Origin: an uncultured Pelagibacteraceae bacterium
GTDB lineage: Bacteria > Pseudomonadota > Alphaproteobacteria > Pelagibacterales > Pelagibacteraceae
Assembly: GCA_902634885.1 (NCBI GenBank)
Contig: CACPLR010000009.1
Location: forward strand, 1-42,008
DNA length: 42,008 nucleotides
Direction: 5' to 3'
Shown here piece by piece: positions 40,281 through 42,008 of this stretch. Under the pieces are notes generated by a model, which saw nothing but the letters and a program-made list of their open reading frames with translations, searched no databases and was not told the DNA's origin. The stretch's first letter is position 1, and the number at the start of each line of letters is the position of its first letter. The translations under genes and the position numbers were made by a program.

Positions 40281-40544
40281 ATGTTTAACAAAAAAAAACC
40301 AAATGTAGAAAATATTAGAAATTTAAAAATAATAATTTCAGAAAAATATAATATTCCAGAAAATTCAACTTTAAGTATAGCTGAGCTAGCCTGTCATGAA
40401 CCTAATTGTCCACCTATTGAGACAATAATTACTGAGAGAAATGAAAATGGAAAAGTAAGAAATTGGCGTATAGCTAAACCAATAAATGATATTCAAGAAA
40501 CTGATATTAATAATTTAAATAACTCAGAAAACCATAATCATTAA
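40281..40544 (+). CDS. Small CHxxxC-motif protein, end of the zinc cluster
   Basis: An 87-residue protein with the conserved block LSIAELACHEPNCPPIETIITE (cysteines six residues apart, CHEPNC near 35-40, then the PPIET stretch). The motif recurs in small proteins near COG0523 GTPases as far as I recall, but I cannot name the family. The C-terminus ends NHNH, which may bind metal. No signal peptide or helix in the membrane. It is the last gene of znuA-cobW-WD40, so a metal-handling client or adaptor of the GTPase is a reasonable guess. Confidence 0.7.
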   Translation: MFNKKKPNVENIRNLKIIISEKYNIPENSTLSIAELACHEPNCPPIETIITERNENGKVRNWRIAKPINDIQETDINNLNNSENHNH

Positions 40545-40615
40545 AAAAATTTAATTTTAAATATAATACTGGATTATAATTGATCTTTTAATTTAAATGA
40601 GATCTAATATTATTT

Positions 40616-41614
40616 ATGGCAACTGTATCTCTATCACTTGATGAAATCTATAAATTAGCCAATAAAACATTACTAGCTAATGGATGTGATCAAGAAACAG
40701 CTGATATTTTATCAGAACTAATTACCAATGCTGAAAGGGATGGTTCACTCTCTCATGGCTTATTTCGTTTACCTGCATATGTTTCAGGTTTAAAAAGTGG
40801 AAAAATTAATGGGAAACAAAAACCAGATATAAAAAAATTAACACCTTCAGTAATTAAAGCTGATGGCAAAAATTGCTTAGCACCAGTTGTGTTAAATAAA
40901 TCGATACCAAAGTTAGTAAAAGCTGCTAAAGAAAATGGTGTAGCAGTTCTTGCTATAATTAATTCACACCACATGGCCGCTATGTGGCCTGAAACTGAAA
41001 AAATAGCTGAAGAGGGTTTGGTGGCATTTGCATGCACATCGTATAAACCCGCAGTAGCTCCTGCAGGGGCTACTAGACCATTATTTGGCACAAACCCAAT
41101 ATCTTTCGCATGGCCAAGAAAAAATAATACGCCAGTTGTTTATGATATGGCCACAGCTTCAATGGCTATGGGCGAAGTACAAGTTGCAAAAAGAGAGGGA
41201 CATAAAGTCCCTTTAGGTACTGGACTTACAAAAGATGGTAAAGATACAACTGATCCGGCAGAAATTGCAGATGGAGGAGTTTTATTACCTTTTGGAGGTT
41301 ATAAGGGCTCAGGAATTGCAATGATGGTTGAGTTATTAGCAGGAGCTTTGGTTGGAGATAATTTTAGTTACGAAACAGCAGCTAAGGATAATAATGATGG
41401 CGGACCTCCAAGCGGCGGAGAATTCATATTAGCGATATCTCCAGACAAACTCTCAGACACTGATTGGGATAAACATGCAAATGAATTTTTTGAAAAAATG
41501 AAATCAATGGGCGAGGTCAGATTACCTGGTGAGAGAAGACACAAAAATAGATTGGATAAAGGACCAAGAAATATAAACAAGGAACTTGTTGATAAAATTA
41601 AATCTTTAAGTTAA
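40616..41614 (+). CDS. Ldh2/MDH2-family NAD(P)-dependent oxidoreductase
   Basis: A 332-residue protein of the malate/L-lactate dehydrogenase-like (Ldh2) family. Visible blocks are AERDGSLSHGLFRLPAYVSGL near residue 41, NSHHMAAMWPETEKIAEEG near 119, TNPISFAWPR near 160, YDMATASMAMGEVQVA near 175 and LLPFGGYKGSGIAMMVELLAG near 223. Members reduce 2-ketoacids or cyclic imino acids (delta1-piperideine-2-carboxylate and delta1-pyrroline-2-carboxylate). The substrate cannot be read from sequence. Its stop region overlaps xthA tail-to-tail by 9 nt. It has no functional link to the zinc cluster that I can see. Confidence 0.85.
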   Translation: MATVSLSLDEIYKLANKTLLANGCDQETADILSELITNAERDGSLSHGLFRLPAYVSGLKSGKINGKQKPDIKKLTPSVIKADGKNCLAPVVLNKSIPKLVKAAKENGVAVLAIINSHHMAAMWPETEKIAEEGLVAFACTSYKPAVAPAGATRPLFGTNPISFAWPRKNNTPVVYDMATASMAMGEVQVAKREGHKVPLGTGLTKDGKDTTDPAEIADGGVLLPFGGYKGSGIAMMVELLAGALVGDNFSYETAAKDNNDGGPPSGGEFILAISPDKLSDTDWDKHANEFFEKMKSMGEVRLPGERRHKNRLDKGPRNINKELVDKIKSLS

Positions 41615-42008
41615 TTCAACTTCTATAGGAGTGTGATCAGAAGGTTTTTCTCTTCCACGAGGATATTTATTAATTTTTACATTTTTAACTAAATTGATAA
41701 TTGAATTAGAAACTAAGAAATGATCAATTCTCATCCCATTATTTTTTTGCCAAGCGCCACTTGTATAATCCCAAAAAGTATAACCTTCTTTATCAGGATA
41801 TTTGTATCTATATGCATCATGGAAGCCTAAATTCATCATTTCTCTTAATCTTTTTCTAATTTCTAATCTGAACAAGGCGTCGTTTTCATAACTTTTTGGA
41901 TTATGAACATCTTCTGCTGCTGGTATTATATTAAAATCTCCACCAATAATTATATTTTCGTTTTTATTTAAATAAGATTTAAGTTTTTTGATTAAACTAT
42001 CTAACCAA
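41606..42008 (-). CDS. xthA: Exodeoxyribonuclease III, 5' end cut by the window edge
   Basis: The open frame enters from the right edge (134 codons shown). It reads IIIGGDFNIIPAAEDVHNP near the edge (the GDFN catalytic block), then NLGFHDAYRYKYP, TFWDYTSGAWQKNNGMRIDHFL (RIDHFL) and the C-terminal PSDHTPIEVEL, where SDH is the active-site histidine motif of the exonuclease III/AP-endonuclease family. It repairs abasic sites and acts 3' to 5'. Nothing unusual is seen in the part present. Confidence 0.93.
   Translation of the reverse strand, partial: WLDSLIKKLKSYLNKNENIIIGGDFNIIPAAEDVHNPKSYENDALFRLEIRKRLREMMNLGFHDAYRYKYPDKEGYTFWDYTSGAWQKNNGMRIDHFLVSNSIINLVKNVKINKYPRGREKPSDHTPIEVELT

Noticed and set aside
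1..42008. tRNA, rRNA, CRISPR array, transposase or integrase genes
   Set aside because: None could be recognised on either strand; the repeat-flanked block therefore lacks the usual mobility genes.

Overview
This is a low-GC (about 30% G+C), tightly packed bacterial window with short or overlapping gene junctions, GTG/TTG starts and alphaproteobacterial-type proteins. Gene content and base composition fit a Pelagibacterales (SAR11) chromosome of the type adapted to phosphate-poor surface ocean. The assignment is by recognition of gene content, not by a database search. Nearly everything from 1 to 34 kb concerns scavenging, sparing or storing phosphorus. The last 8 kb is a zinc-uptake cluster followed by housekeeping genes.

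Layout. (1) 1-4.8 kb, phosphorus-free membrane lipids: a partial diacylglycerol-kinase-family gene diverges from a PlcP-like phospholipase C and an Agt-like glycosyltransferase, and olsB-olsA (ornithine lipid synthesis) run convergently toward them. (2) 4.8-19.9 kb, a phosphonate/arsenate block: phnM, a 2H phosphoesterase, phnGHIJKLN (C-P lyase), a phnF-type GntR regulator, phnCDE1E2 transport, a secreted protein of unknown function, an MFS transporter, a PhnZ-like HD oxygenase and an arsC. (3) 20-32.1 kb, the Pho core: phoR, an unknown exported protein, pstSCAB, phoU, phoB, sixA (opposite strand), ppk and ppx. (4) 32.3-34.1 kb, an arsenate operon on the minus strand: small membrane protein, a second arsC, an aquaglyceroporin and a Nudix hydrolase. 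(5) 34.1-40.5 kb: two unrelated small genes, then zur-znuBC diverging from znuA-cobW-WD40-small protein. (6) 40.6 kb to the end: an Ldh2-family dehydrogenase and a partial xthA.

Two structural observations stand out. The C-P lyase block is bracketed by two direct copies of a roughly 111-bp, relatively GC-rich element (4790-4900 and 19780-19890, about 77% identical by hand count). Each copy carries a 22-codon open frame of near-identical peptide sequence and an 11-bp stem. Just outside the right copy lies a 96-bp fragment of the 3' end of the agt gene, a duplicate of the true gene end 17.3 kb away. Together they look like the edges of an inserted or rearranged cassette placed between agt and phoR.

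PHO-box-like 7-bp repeats with an 11-nt period (CTGTAAC / CTTTAAC type) can be read by eye upstream of the DAG kinase, plcP, the secreted 142-residue protein, phnZ, pstS and the arsenate operon. None is evident in front of phnG; its promoter region instead holds a tandem 8-mer next to the GntR gene. The genes appear to cooperate as follows: PhoR/PhoB sense low phosphate, Pst and Phn import phosphate and phosphonates, C-P lyase and possibly PhnZ release phosphate, lipid genes replace phospholipids, ArsC plus the aquaporin deal with arsenate imported with phosphate, and PPK/PPX buffer the gain.
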